64,000 nucleotides of DNA from Trochalopteron elliotii (lineage: Eukaryota; Chordata; Aves; Passeriformes; Leiothrichidae): positions 3,353,066-3,417,065 of the forward strand of contig JANPWX010000010.1 in NCBI GenBank assembly GCA_024734555.1, given 5' to 3'. Shown piece by piece: positions 1-9,960 of this stretch. Position 1 is the first letter of the stretch. Each line of letters starts with the position of its first letter. Under the pieces are notes generated by a model. It was not told the DNA's origin, ran no database searches, and was given only the letters and a program-made list of their open reading frames with translations. A program made the position numbers and the translations under genes.

Positions 1-231
1 ACATGCAGTAGTGTGGACAGGTACAGGCACGATCGGAGGTCCGGGCGCCCGCCGGCCCCGCGGGTAAGGAGGCGCGGTGAGGGAGGCGCGGGGGAAGCAG
101 AGCGGGCAGGAGGGAAGCAGCCGGCTCCCCGGCACGGTGTCTCCTCAGGCAGGCAGCGCTGTGGGCCGGCGGGGCCTGAGGGTGAGAGTCGGCCGCCCCT
201 CCCCCAGCCCGCCCATCCCGAGGTGATCTCA
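1..231 (-). other. THAP12: Start of THAP12 intron 1
   Basis: GC-rich intronic DNA immediately downstream (minus strand) of the THAP12 exon 1 donor. No second exon is visible before the window edge. The open frames here are GC-rich shadows. Confidence 0.6.
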
Positions 232-232
232 C

Positions 233-321
233 CTGGCCGGATCCCGGGGGAAGCGGAAGAAGGCCAGGTCGGACTGCGTGCTCTTGCGGGTGCAGTTGGG
301 CGCCGCGCAGAAGTTCGGCAT
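233..321 (-). CDS. THAP12: THAP12 first coding exon (partial gene)
   Basis: Seen: the minus strand from an ATG at 321 encodes 29 codons plus two bases (AG), then a consensus donor GTGAG at 232-228. The peptide begins MPNFCAAPNC, with the first two cysteines (C5, C10) of a THAP C2CH zinc finger, and ends with the FFRFPRDPA stretch typical of THAP domains. Known: THAP12 (also PRKRIR, p52rIPK) is a nuclear THAP-family protein with a transposase-derived C-terminal part. From memory, the human N terminus matches this exon across its length. The remaining zinc ligands and the rest of the protein lie left of the window. The ATG at 321 is preferred over the longer open frame (to 555) because homology starts here and the upstream part is GC-rich leader. 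It is transcribed divergently from EMSY. Confidence 0.93.
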
Positions 322-620
322 GGTTCCCCCGGCCGGCGCCGCTGCCCCTTTAAATCCGCGGGCCGGCGGGAAGGGGGGGTGGGGGGAGGGTGCGTGTGTG
401 GGGTGGAGGAGGAGGAGGCGGTGGCGGCCGGAGGGGAGGTAGGGCGGGAAGCGGCTCCACAGTGCTGTGAGCGGCCGGGAGGATTCAGCGCCGCGCTCCG
501 CCGGGCCGGGGCCGCCTCCTTCCCACCCTGCACCGCGCGCGTCCGCGGCGGGCACGGCGCTGCGCGTGCGCGCGGGGAGCGGATGCGGCGGGCGGTGCGC
601 ATGCGCGGAGGGTCCGGTGT
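322..620 (-). promoter_or_regulatory. THAP12: THAP12 CpG-island promoter and 5' leader
   Basis: A very GC- and CpG-rich stretch lies immediately upstream of the THAP12 ATG. It has no TATA box that I can see. Two NRF1-type sites are visible, TGCGCGTGCGC at 561-571 and the perfect palindrome TGCGCATGCGC at 596-606. The transcription start is not resolvable from sequence. The CpG richness continues into intron 1 (1-232). Confidence 0.7.
596..606. promoter_or_regulatory. NRF1-type palindrome
   Basis: TGCGCATGCGC is an exact match to the nuclear respiratory factor 1 consensus, inside the THAP12 CpG island at its distal edge. Binding itself is inferred. Confidence 0.55.
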
Positions 621-928
621 GGGTCTGTGTGTGAATTCCATCGAGTGCGTATTATGCTCTGTGTGTGTTACACCGCGTGTGTGCATTATACCGTGCTGTG
701 TTACCCGTGTGTGTGTGTTACACCATCTATGCACTACATCGTGTGCGTGTTTCACTGCGTGTGTTTGTTACGGCATGTGCATTTGTGTTACACCGTGCAT
801 GTAACGCCGTGTGTGTGACAGCACGTGTGTGTGTTGTGTCGTGCATGTGATTCCATGTGCCCGCGTGTGACACCAAGTGTGCATGCACGTTATGGCATGC
901 GTGTGTTACACCGTATAACACCGTGTTT
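613..928. repeat. Degenerate TG-rich minisatellite (TTACACCGTG family)
   Basis: About 300 bp of alternating purine-pyrimidine sequence in which phrases such as GTGTGTTACACCGTG and GTGCAT recur every 20-30 bp with many substitutions. It lies directly behind the THAP12 promoter. The open frames crossing it (Cys/Val/His-rich) are artefacts of the repeat and not genes. Confidence 0.75.
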
Positions 929-1513
929 GTTGTTTTGGCCACTCCAAAACCCAGTGTAGGAGAGAGATCATAACATTTTTTGTAGAGACAAACACTTTCT
1001 TCCACAGCTCTTTCTTCTCCAGTCCAGCTTATTCATGTCAGCCTGGTCTTCCTGCTCTTTCTTGCCACATTATCCCTTTTTCTTCATTCATGTATTTGCA
1101 GCCCTACACAGTTTTCTTATCTATCCCCCAGTCTCCCAGTGCAGTACCTCCAGTTCCCCCATTGACTCCACTACTGGTTTCCCCTCTCTCTTTGCTCACA
1201 GGGCTGCTCACTAGCCACAGGTCTCCAGCTAGCCAGCTTCATTGTTACAGTTCTGATTATTTGTGGCTAAGTTTCCCTTAGTTTCCCTCACATTCCCTCA
1301 CTGAGGAAACTCACAGAGGTGAGTTTCCACGGCAGGGCTGGTGTGCCTTCACCTGGGGCTGCTTCCCATCTATATATATGCTACATTGTGTCTGCTTTAA
1401 AACCAGGCATAGAGGGTGGACATTGAGGTCATAACGTTGTTGTTCTCTTATCTTACTTTCTTTTGTTTGGCTCTAGGAGGATGTTGTTACTCTGCAGCCT
1501 GATGGATAATCCC
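929..1513. other. Intergenic DNA, no feature recognised
   Basis: Single-copy-looking sequence with a pyrimidine-rich part (about 1000-1300). No conserved open frame, RNA gene or repeat was identified. Confidence 0.5.
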
Positions 1514-1830
1514 ACACAGAATCACTGAATCAATTAGGTGTGAAAAGACCTCTGCAAGCATTGAGTCCAGCCTGCAACCAATCATAACCTTGTGAGCTAG
1601 ACCAGAGCACATCCAGGCTTTCCTTAAACATCTCCAGGGACAGCGAGGGACCACCTCCCTTGGCAGACCCTTCCAATATCTAATCACCTTTTCTGTGAAA
1701 AAAAAATCCTCCTGATGTACAGCCTAAACTTTCCCTGGCACAGCTTAAGACCATGTCTTCTCATCCTGTCACTGGTTGCCTGGGAGAAGAGGAGGAGATC
1801 CCCACCTGGCTAAAACCTCACTTCAGGTAG
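1514..1830 (-). repeat. CR1 LINE 3'-end fragment
   Basis: Read on the plus strand, it starts with the inverted terminal phrase ACAGAATCACTGAATCA. It then follows the CR1 order: 'gagtccagcctgcaacc', 'aacatctccaggga', 'cagacccttccaatatctaa', 'cctgtcactggttgcctggg'. It is an old 5'-truncated copy with several indels. Confidence 0.8.
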
Positions 1831-3918
1831 TTAAAGAAGTAATGGTAAAAGCCACAAGCTTTTTAAGTAATGAAATAATTAGATAGAGGTTGTACTGGTC
1901 AGAAGCCATTATTAGGCAAAAATAAAATAAAGCTTAGAAAAATAATCCAATATACAAAAAACTGGATGGTAGGAAGTAGGTAAGGGCTCCCTCACCAAAT
2001 ATGTCCTGTTTAAAAGTAGGTAGAGCATCTGTGAAATTATAAATGCTGATGGCAAGTGATGATTGTTTCAGGTGTAATACTGCTGTAGTTTTAAGATTTC
2101 AGCTGTGATACATCCTTTATGTATATTCACATAAAAAGTCCTCCCGTCCTGGAGATGTGCTGGGCTTTAGGAACGATAATCCAAAGACACGAAATGGTCA
2201 AAAGTGTAAGTTTTCAAAAGATTGCATAAAAGAAAAATAAAAACAAAAGCCCTACTTATTTGATTCCTTTTGAGCTTCAAATATTTTAAGCTTTCTTTGT
2301 TTAGTGTGAGCAGGATTAAAGCTTTTTTACATGAGGAAGTCTTGTCATCAAGTGCTCTTGACCAATTATAACAACATCAGTTTATTTGGTGTTAATTGTT
2401 TGCCTGAATTCTGCCTTGGGTATGTAGCCAAAATAGTTTTGAGTAGTCATTTGAGCTAATGCTAAAGATAAGTATAGCTGCATCCCATTGGTTTGACTTT
2501 ACTCAGCAGTCACCAACATTCATGGACAGTGAACTGTATAAATGAGTTAATCAGAAAAGTAATCTTTGTTAAAATAAACTCATCTTACATTTAGTCCAGA
2601 TAGCTGCCATCTGATCCGTGGTGCAGGTTGCATATATGCTGATACAAGGAAATACAAAAAAAAGAGAGCAGGATTATTTTCAATTGTTATAATAATATAG
2701 GAGCACAATTGCATAATGTTAGAGTGAATTTTAAAACACTTAAAATCTATTTCAGTAGGAAGAAATTACTTCTTCTCACAAAACTAATAAGAAAATTGTA
2801 TGTTCTGGCCAATATTGAAAGACCTCTTCTCCTCCAAATTGCTTCACCAAACAGAAGTCATCCTTTTTGGGGCTCTGAGCAAGCCAGACCAGAATGTTAC
2901 CATGGCAGTATTAAAATTAAATTAGCCATTGCACATATTTCTGAGCTTCCACTTCTGACCAAAGTCTCAGCTGGTATTGGTTGTATCATTTGAAGCACTA
3001 TAGAAGTATGTTATGGCTGTTACCTTCCAGATGGGTGTATATTTGCATAGGAGCTATCCTAATGAAATGAAATGAAGGCAAGGATTTATTTATAAAGTGG
3101 ACTTACTGAGGTCTGCTGGATGGTGGGTTTTATGTGGAGACTTATTCTTAAGTGCTTTCTATGTTATGGAAAGAAAATGGACTTAATAGTTTTCAAAACC
3201 CAGTAGTAATGCTAGAAGCACTTTATTTAAAAATAAGTTTACATTACTACTTAGTTGGAAATTTAAAAAATTATTCTCTGTTGTAGAGTGCAGAAATCTC
3301 TGAAACCATTCTTCCTGCACAGTAGTCTCTGAAGTGTACATATATATTTTAAATAATCCTCTTGATTATTCAAGTCTTATTTACAGTATGTTTCCAAGTA
3401 TGTCTATAGAACATTTAACAGGGATTATATACTGTATTAGTGTTGAACATATAATCTGTACTCTTATATAAATTATTCTTAAAGGAATTTTGTGTGTTTG
3501 TGTTGCTTTTTTCCCTGTGTCTTCAAAGGCTATCTGTATCTTAAATTCAGGATTTTCTTCCACATAATAGTGGGTATAAAATAACTTTTTCTGTGTGCTT
3601 CTGGAAATGGACTGTATGTCTCTCTTCCAAGGTGAAACTTGGTATGCCTTAATTTTCTGAGAGTACTGTTAGTGCGACAGTATACTCCTGCAAGTTTCCT
3701 GCTATGAAAAATTTATTTGCAAGAGCATATTTAAAGTCCGAAATGCTTCCATGATTCTTTTTACTACTACATTTCTCTTCCAAGCCTTACAGCCCCCTTG
3801 TTGGGATAACCTGAGTATGAGACGTTAGGTTAGTCCCACAGAGCTAGTTTTGTAGATTTGTATCCAGAAGTATCTATTCCAAATAACTCGGTGAACCCTA
3901 AGATACTTCTGTCCAGTT
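1831..3918. other. AT-rich intergenic DNA
   Basis: About 2.1 kb of AT-rich sequence between THAP12 and EMSY. Short open frames (for example 2709-2993) have no recognisable motif or codon bias. Nothing else is supported. Confidence 0.5.
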
Positions 3919-3995
3919 CACAGAATCACACAGAATCAGAGAATCACTAGGTTGGAAGAGAATTTCAAGATCCAGTCCAGCCCATGCTCTGCCTG
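3919..3995 (-). repeat. Short CR1 tail fragment
   Basis: Contains repeated CACAGAATCA units, then 'ctaggttggaagagaatttcaagatc' type CR1 3' sequence in antisense. It breaks off abruptly into GC-rich sequence near 3996. Confidence 0.65.
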
Positions 3996-4445
3996 TCCCG
4001 TCGAGCGGATGCTTCGCTTGCTAGCCGAGGTGCTGCTCGTTGCTGCTGTGTCCTGCTTGCTGTAGGACAAGTGAAGTTCCTGCTGTGGGCAGGTGAAGTT
4101 CACCAGCCGGGGAGCAGGAGATGCCGCTGGCCAGCCACTTTGGCCAGCCACTTTGGGTTCCCCTAGGCGCTGCTGGACAACGCTGGTGCGGGCTGCCCAG
4201 TGCCCGCCACAGCACGGAGTCCACAGCTCCGGGCACAGGTCCTGCCGTGGCTCCAGGCATAGGCTGCCCACTGCCCCCTGTGCCAGTGCAGGGTGGCCCT
4301 GTGGGAAGCAGCTGCAGGCACAGCCTCCAGCCACGGGCTGAGAAGGAAGGAGGGCTCAGCCCCTTTCCTGCTCAGAGCCCGACAGACCTCAGCTCCGCGG
4401 GTGAGGGTGTGTGCCCAAGCCCACCCTGCCATGGCATGGTGGCTG
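3996..4445. other. Unexplained GC-rich block in intergenic DNA
   Basis: About 450 bp of GC-rich sequence flanked by AT-rich DNA. It includes a 13-bp tandem duplication (GGCCAGCCACTTT twice, about 4131-4156). Several overlapping open frames run on both strands (longest 132 codons), but they have the mutual-shadow look of GC-rich DNA and no domain I recognise. It could be the body of a repeat adjoining the CR1 tail. Confidence 0.35.
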
Positions 4446-4769
4446 ATGGCTGTTCTGTGAGTTCTTACTGAAAGATTTAAGGATATAATAGGAAAGCCTT
4501 CCCAGTCTAGGTCTTAGCTCTGGCCAGGCTATGGCCTTGACTGACAAGGGAAAGTGTAACATCAAAACCGGGTGTTTCTGTGCTAAAATTGGAAGGAAGT
4601 CACTTTGACTAGCTAATTTGGTTTTGCAGAAGCTGGATCACTTTCCTTTGAGATAGACATGGGAGCCTTATCTGGAGAAGGTTCTCCAAGTCCTGTGAAA
4701 AGAAGACTCCTTGGCAGACCCTGGGTGATAGCAAAGCATATAAGCAGTTTTAAGTTTCACCTTGTTAAC

Positions 4770-5265
4770 TTTGTTTGCAATTAAACTATGTTCCTGTTAT
4801 TACTGCTCACACCAGAAAGAAGGCTCGTGATGCTATTCTGCATTGGCTCACCTGTTTTGCCACTCTAGGCCTTCCAGACACATCAAAATGGACAACCGAC
4901 CTGCCTACACCTCAGAGCAAGTCCGTAACTTCTTGCAGCAATGGGGTGTGTCTCACAAAATGGGCATTTCCTGCTCTCCCACAGGGCAAGCTACTGTTGA
5001 GTGTGCCCACAGAACTTCAAAGACCATGCTTGAAAAACAAAAAGAGAGGGGAATTAGAGTGCCCTCATGACAAACTGATTAAAGCCCTTATATGTCCTCA
5101 ATTTCTAAATCGAGATGAGATGGGACAGACTGCATGCGAGAGACAGTGGGTTCCATCACTGGAGTGTGCAGCCTTTTGTCACACCATCCTGATGGAGTTG
5201 CTATGTTACAGACACATGTTACAGATTTTGAAAAGTTGCTGTGGTCATTATTGTTGTCACTGTTA
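4770..5265 (+). pseudogene. Endogenous retrovirus pol remnant (integrase core), broken
   Basis: Seen: the plus strand encodes a retroviral integrase-like segment split over reading frames. The upstream part (from about 4775) and the part from 4843 are in different frames, so there is a frameshift near 4870. A TGA follows at 5068-5070, after which the likeness continues in another frame. In the 4843 frame an aspartate codon at 4891-4893 and a glutamate codon at 4999-5001 are separated by exactly 35 residues, the D,D(35)E spacing of integrases. The first catalytic aspartate is not found. No gag, protease, reverse transcriptase or envelope is recognisable. The copy cannot encode a working enzyme. 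It is best assigned to an avian class II (ERVK-like) element. Confidence 0.8.
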
Positions 5266-5269
5266 TTAA

Positions 5270-5288
5270 AAAGAAGGGAGGGAGATAC
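5270..5288 (+). other. Retroviral polypurine tract
   Basis: An almost uninterrupted purine run (AAAAAGAAGGGAGGGAGA) sits immediately before the presumed LTR start. In retroviruses this is the primer site for plus-strand DNA synthesis. Its position supports the LTR call. Confidence 0.6.
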
Positions 5289-5295
5289 AGGGTTG

Positions 5296-5635
5296 TGTTA
5301 GTTAAAGTTGTTAGTGGTTATGTTTACCAGAAAGGCCTGTGGCAGGGCATGGCAGCAGGCTGTGCCATCAGAGCTCAGTCAGGGGGTGAGAGGCACTGGT
5401 GGGGAGAGACGTGTGGAGTGTTGTGAGTGGGAAACTGATTGCGTGGTGAGACACATGGACAGCAGACTGCAGCTGAGCAGCCAATAGGTGCTCTTCTTCT
5501 GTTAAGTTTTGGTTATGTCCCGTAGAAACTAAAGATAAATAAGGAAGGTGTTTTCTACAATAAAGCGATTTCCTTCGCATGCACAAGGGGTTCCGTGTCT
5601 TTGTTCCCCATTGCTACAGTCCCCAGCCTATAACG
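5296..5635 (+). mobile_element. 3' LTR of the endogenous retrovirus remnant
   Basis: Starts TGTTAG just after the polypurine tract. It carries an AATAAA signal at 5559-5564 about 70 nt from the end and closes near CTATAACG, an imperfect inverted match to the start (a CA end mutated to CG). Boundaries are good to a few bases. No matching 5' LTR is visible upstream, so the provirus is 5'-truncated. The right end abuts CR1 sequence at about 5640. Confidence 0.65.
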
Positions 5636-5639
5636 TTGC

Positions 5640-6870
5640 AGGGGGTTATTGTGGCCAAAATGCAGGCCTTTGCACTTGGACTTACTAATTGTATTGGACT
5701 TACTTACTGGATTCTGCCCATCCATCCAACCATTCCAGGCCTCTCTGCAGAGCCCTCCTACCTCCCAACAGATGAACACACAGTCCCAGCTCAGTGTCAT
5801 CTGCAAATTTACTAATGAAGGACTCAATACCCTCATCCATGTTGTCAATAAAAATATTGAACAGAACTGGCCCCAGCACAGACCCCTGAGGGACACCACT
5901 GGTGACTGGCCGGCGGCTGGATGCAGCACCGTTCTCTGGGCCCGGCCATGCAGCCAGTCCTTAACCCAGCAAAGAGTGCTCCTGTCTAAGCTGTGGACTG
6001 CCAGTTTTTCCAGGAGTATGCTGTGGGAGACAGTGTCAAAGGTCTTGCTAAAGTCCAAATAGACAACATCCACAGCCTTTCCTGCATCCACCAGGCGGGT
6101 TACCTGGTGATAGAAGGAGACCAGGTTGGTCAAACACGACATACTCCTCCTAAACCCATGCTGGCTGGGTCTGATACCCTGGCCATTGTGTAAGTGCTGC
6201 ATGATGACACTCAATATAAACTGTTCCATTACCAGGTACTGAGGTCAGGCTAACTGGTCTATAATTACCAGGATTCTCCTTCCAGCCCTTCTTGTGGATG
6301 AGTGTTACATTGGCCAGCTTCCAGTCATCTGGAATCTCACCAGTGAGTCAGGACTGTTGGTAAATGATGGAGAGTGGCTTCACAAGTTCATCTGCCCACT
6401 CCCTCATCACCCTGGGATGGATCCCATCTGGGCCTGTAGGTTTATGAACATCCAAGCAGCTCAGCAGTTCTCTGACTGCCTTCTCCTGGACAACAGGGGC
6501 ACCATTCTGCTCCCTGATACCATCTACCAACCCAGGAGGACAGCTGTCCTGAGGACAAGCCGTCTTCCCACTAAAAGACTGAGGCAAAGAAGGCATTAAG
6601 CACTTCTGCCTTTTCCTCATCTGCAGTTACTAAGTTTCCTCCTGCATCCAGTAGACAAGAAAGATTGGTCTTACCCTTCCTTTTGCTGTTAATGTATTTG
6701 TAAAAGCATTTTTTATTATCCTTTACAAAAGTTGCCAAATTTGAACTGAGCTTTGGCCTCCCTAATTTTTTTCCTACATGCCCTAGCAACTCCCTTGAAT
6801 AGTTCCTGAGAGACCTGACCCTCCTTCCAAAGATGGTACATCCTCTTTTTATTCCTAAGTGCCTGCTGTT
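5640..6870 (-). mobile_element. CR1 LINE reverse-transcriptase copy, decayed
   Basis: Minus-strand frames 6571-6966, 6348-6620 and 5555-6229 together follow the CR1 ORF2 order. They run from 'NKKCFYKYINSKRKGK' and 'EEKAEVLNAFFASVF' through 'VDVVYLDFSKTFDTVSH' to the reverse-transcriptase active site. The FADD motif is still legible at 5796-5807 but lies in a frame shifted from the longest open frame. The copy is 5'-truncated and has several frameshifts, so it cannot move. Its 3' UTR is missing where it meets the retroviral LTR. Confidence 0.88.
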
Positions 6871-9763
6871 CTGAAGAACTGGGGGGCAAAGGTGGGGAAT
6901 AACCAAGTCTTGCGAGCGGTGTGTGTCACATCTCTGGGGACAGGTGAATTCAGTCTGAGTAAGCAATACTAGTGACCAACATGCAACTTAACTCCCACCC
7001 TAAGTTACAGTAATGCAGCATCCCAGCTCCTCCCTTAAAGTTAGCTTTTTGCAAATAAAAGTTAACAATGTCTGTGATGATATGAAAAGGTTATCAGACC
7101 AAATTTCCATTGCATTTTCCCTCTTTCACTGGGATCTTTTTATGGTTCTGATTAAAAAAATCTATGATTTTCATAGATGTTCTATCAGATGTTCAATATG
7201 AGGAAACCCAGAGGACCATTGTCTTTGCAGCACTGGACTTTGATATGAGGATCTGCCCAAAACCCATGGTTTTGTGCACAGGCTGTATGTATTCTTACCT
7301 GCTCTACTTGTTACTGTTTTTACTCAGCTGTGTATTCTGGCCTACAGCTACTCCCCTGCTGCAAAGGGAAGCAGTCATCTATATTCCAAACAACTGTTCT
7401 TAGTCTGGGTTTTTACCTGAGCTGCTGCAGTTTCTGAAGTTCCATCCAGTGGAAGATCACAGCCTCCCTACCCTGTGCTGTGCTGCAGGTACACAGTTAT
7501 AGCACCATGAAGGAGTTAGGAGTGAGAGTCTGACTCCTCTTTTCCCCATTTGCTTGCCCCTGCTCAGGGTTGTCTTAATTTTTCTGCATAAGCCTTGCTA
7601 ATCCTCAGTGTTCACATCAACCTCTTAAAGTATGTGAACTTTGCCCAAGTTTCACTGAAAACTGCACAGTAACAATAATGCTAGTTTCTGGTTTACAAAT
7701 GCAGCACCAGCTTGCTTTTCTGTGGCTGTTGTCACCCTACAACAATACTGTAAGTTTAAACTTTCATTTACAAGGTATTCCAGGATCAATATAATTTCTA
7801 ATACTTACATTATAATTATATAATCTTTAATATTCATTTCTTTCCTCAGTATTTATAGCATACCCAGCCTTGTAAAAATAATTCATCAAAATGGGGAGCA
7901 AGTAATTTGCTGGTGAGTTGATTTGAACTTTAAAGCAATAGACAGTCTGTTGATGGGTTAAAAGTGCAACTTGAAAGAGAAAATGCAAGCTTCCCTAAAA
8001 TACAATGCAAATCGGGTCACAGTGTGACTGAATTCTGCTAATTGCTGATCTGGGATATGTGTTCTTTGAATGGCAGAAGCTTGTTAGAGATACCCAGCGT
8101 TTGTATAAAACATATGTGGCCGTAGATAAGGACTCAAGTGGTTCAGTGGATCAATAACTTCAATACTTTGCCTTATTCCTTAGCTTCCTGTTCTGAGCAA
8201 GCAAGTTTATATGTTCTTTGCCAATACAGCAAGCCACAGAGGATGGAGGTTTTCATCTACCTCCCAAGACTGCAGAAGGTACCAGGTTTAATTCCTTCTT
8301 TGATATGTTGCAGAATGACACAAGTGATTTTTTTCATCAGCTGAGGTTATGTAGTTCAGTTTTGCCTCACTGTAGCAAAGTATTTAAATATATGCTCTCG
8401 ATACACAGTGGCATTTTGATTAATTTTTAATACTTGATGAATTAAGATACTTTCAGCTCAGAAGCTGTTAGGATTTGTAAAACAAAAACATTTGTTGAAT
8501 AGAATATGTATTACTTACACTAGGGGGAAAAATACTTATTGATTGGTAAAACAAAGCTATCTTTAGTGAAAGTAGTTGAAGTGTCGTTGTGAATTTAAAT
8601 ATGAATAGTTCTGGGTGACAATCTATCTGACAAGGCTGTGTATAAAAACTCCTCTGCAAGTTGCCAGCATCTAGACATTGTTGAGGCTTCTCCTTTTCTC
8701 TTAGCCAGGAGAAAAAAATATGATGGGAAGGTGTTTGAGGAAGAAGAGAGATTTTAAGAGCGGTCTGAGGGCAGAAGAATGACATTAAAATAGAGATGCT
8801 TATGTCAGGAAAATGTATTGAGTCACTGAATAACCTATTAGAAGTGGAAACTCCATTGGTTAAGCCACTTGGAAACAAAAAAGGCCAAGAAATAATTTAA
8901 CTTCTGTTAGAATCTAGGCTATTTCTCTCCTATGCAAGGCATGGAAGATACTTTAAACTATCCTTAAATCCCCTAAAATTTGGAATTATCTACAGTGTTG
9001 CATTCATCTTAGTATCAAAAGCATTGTGGATTTTTTACTTCTTTCTCAATTGCTGGCAGACTGAAACAAATACATTTTTCCCCTGATTTTCCAATTATAC
9101 TTTTAAAATTACTAGCGTTCTTGGAAGCTGGAAATTCACCGTTTACCTCATAAAAGCAGAAGCTGCAGTAGCTGTGCCTGGTTCCCATACAGTACCAAGA
9201 TGAAGCACCTCTCTTCTACCCATGAAAGACCATTCTGAAGAAAAGGGATTATTGCAGAGCCTGTATCAATCAAGTTGTAGTGATTCAAGGGGAGATGCAG
9301 TTAATAACCCAGCGAGAACTACAGCGAGGCTGCTCCACTCATTTCCTATGAGCTCCTAAAGAGCTGAGAAACACAACTTTGTCTTGGTGACCCGAGCTGC
9401 ATACAAATCACCTCCCTGGGAAAATCATAGCTCTTCCTTAGGCCATCTCACTGCTGAGGCTTCCAAGCTTACTTCGTTCTCTCTTCCATTGTCTTTGAGG
9501 TTAAAAATCAGTGTGGTGAGACAGAATATTCTGTTAGCACCCAGAAAGTGTGGTTAATTAGACCAGTTTGTGTTATTGATGAAATTCATATTACTTAAGC
9601 CAGTGGGGAATCTGAAATTGTTGGGTTGTAGAGAACGTAACAAAAAGTAGTAGAAATTGGTCATTTCTTTCCCTTTCTGAAAGGAGGAAGAGATTTTGTT
9701 TAAATGCATATAATTGAGCAAATTCTTAAAAAGAATACTCAGCAGCATGGTTTTATAAAATTA
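6871..9763. other. Intergenic DNA, nothing recognised
   Basis: About 2.9 kb of AT-rich sequence. Open frames up to 136 codons (for example 8468-8878 minus) are at the length expected by chance and carry no motif. No RNA gene or further repeat was recognised. Confidence 0.5.
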
Positions 9764-9960
9764 ATCATGGAATCCCAGAGTGGTTTTGGTTGGAAGGGAC
9801 CTAAAAGATCTCCTGGTTACAGCCTCCAACCATGCACAGGGACACCTTCCACTAGACCAGGTTGCTACAAGCCCCATTCAACTTGGCCTTGAACACTGCT
9901 AGGGATGGAGCAACCACAGCTTCTCTGGGCAGCCTCTGCCAGGGCCTCACCACCCTACAT
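9764..9960 (-). repeat. CR1 3'-end fragment
   Basis: Antisense CR1 tail: TCATGGAATCCCAGAGTGG, then 'ttggttggaagggaccta', 'gggacaccttccactagacc' and 'cttgaacactgctaggga'. It is truncated after about 200 bp. Confidence 0.85.

Noticed and set aside
13..804. Long plus-strand open frame across the THAP12 promoter
   Set aside because: It opposes a homologous THAP12 exon, is Arg/Gly/Pro-rich in the CpG island and then Cys/Val-rich in the minisatellite. This is composition, not coding.
3936..4471. Overlapping open frames of 80-132 codons in the GC-rich block
   Set aside because: No domain or codon consistency. Frames on both strands and in several phases are equally open.
5555..6966. Possible cellular gene on the minus strand
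   Set aside because: Its frames follow CR1 reverse transcriptase and are broken by frameshifts, so it is a mobile-element relic.
8468..8878. 136-codon minus-strand open frame
   Set aside because: AT-rich region, no motif, no splice context; length is within chance for this composition.
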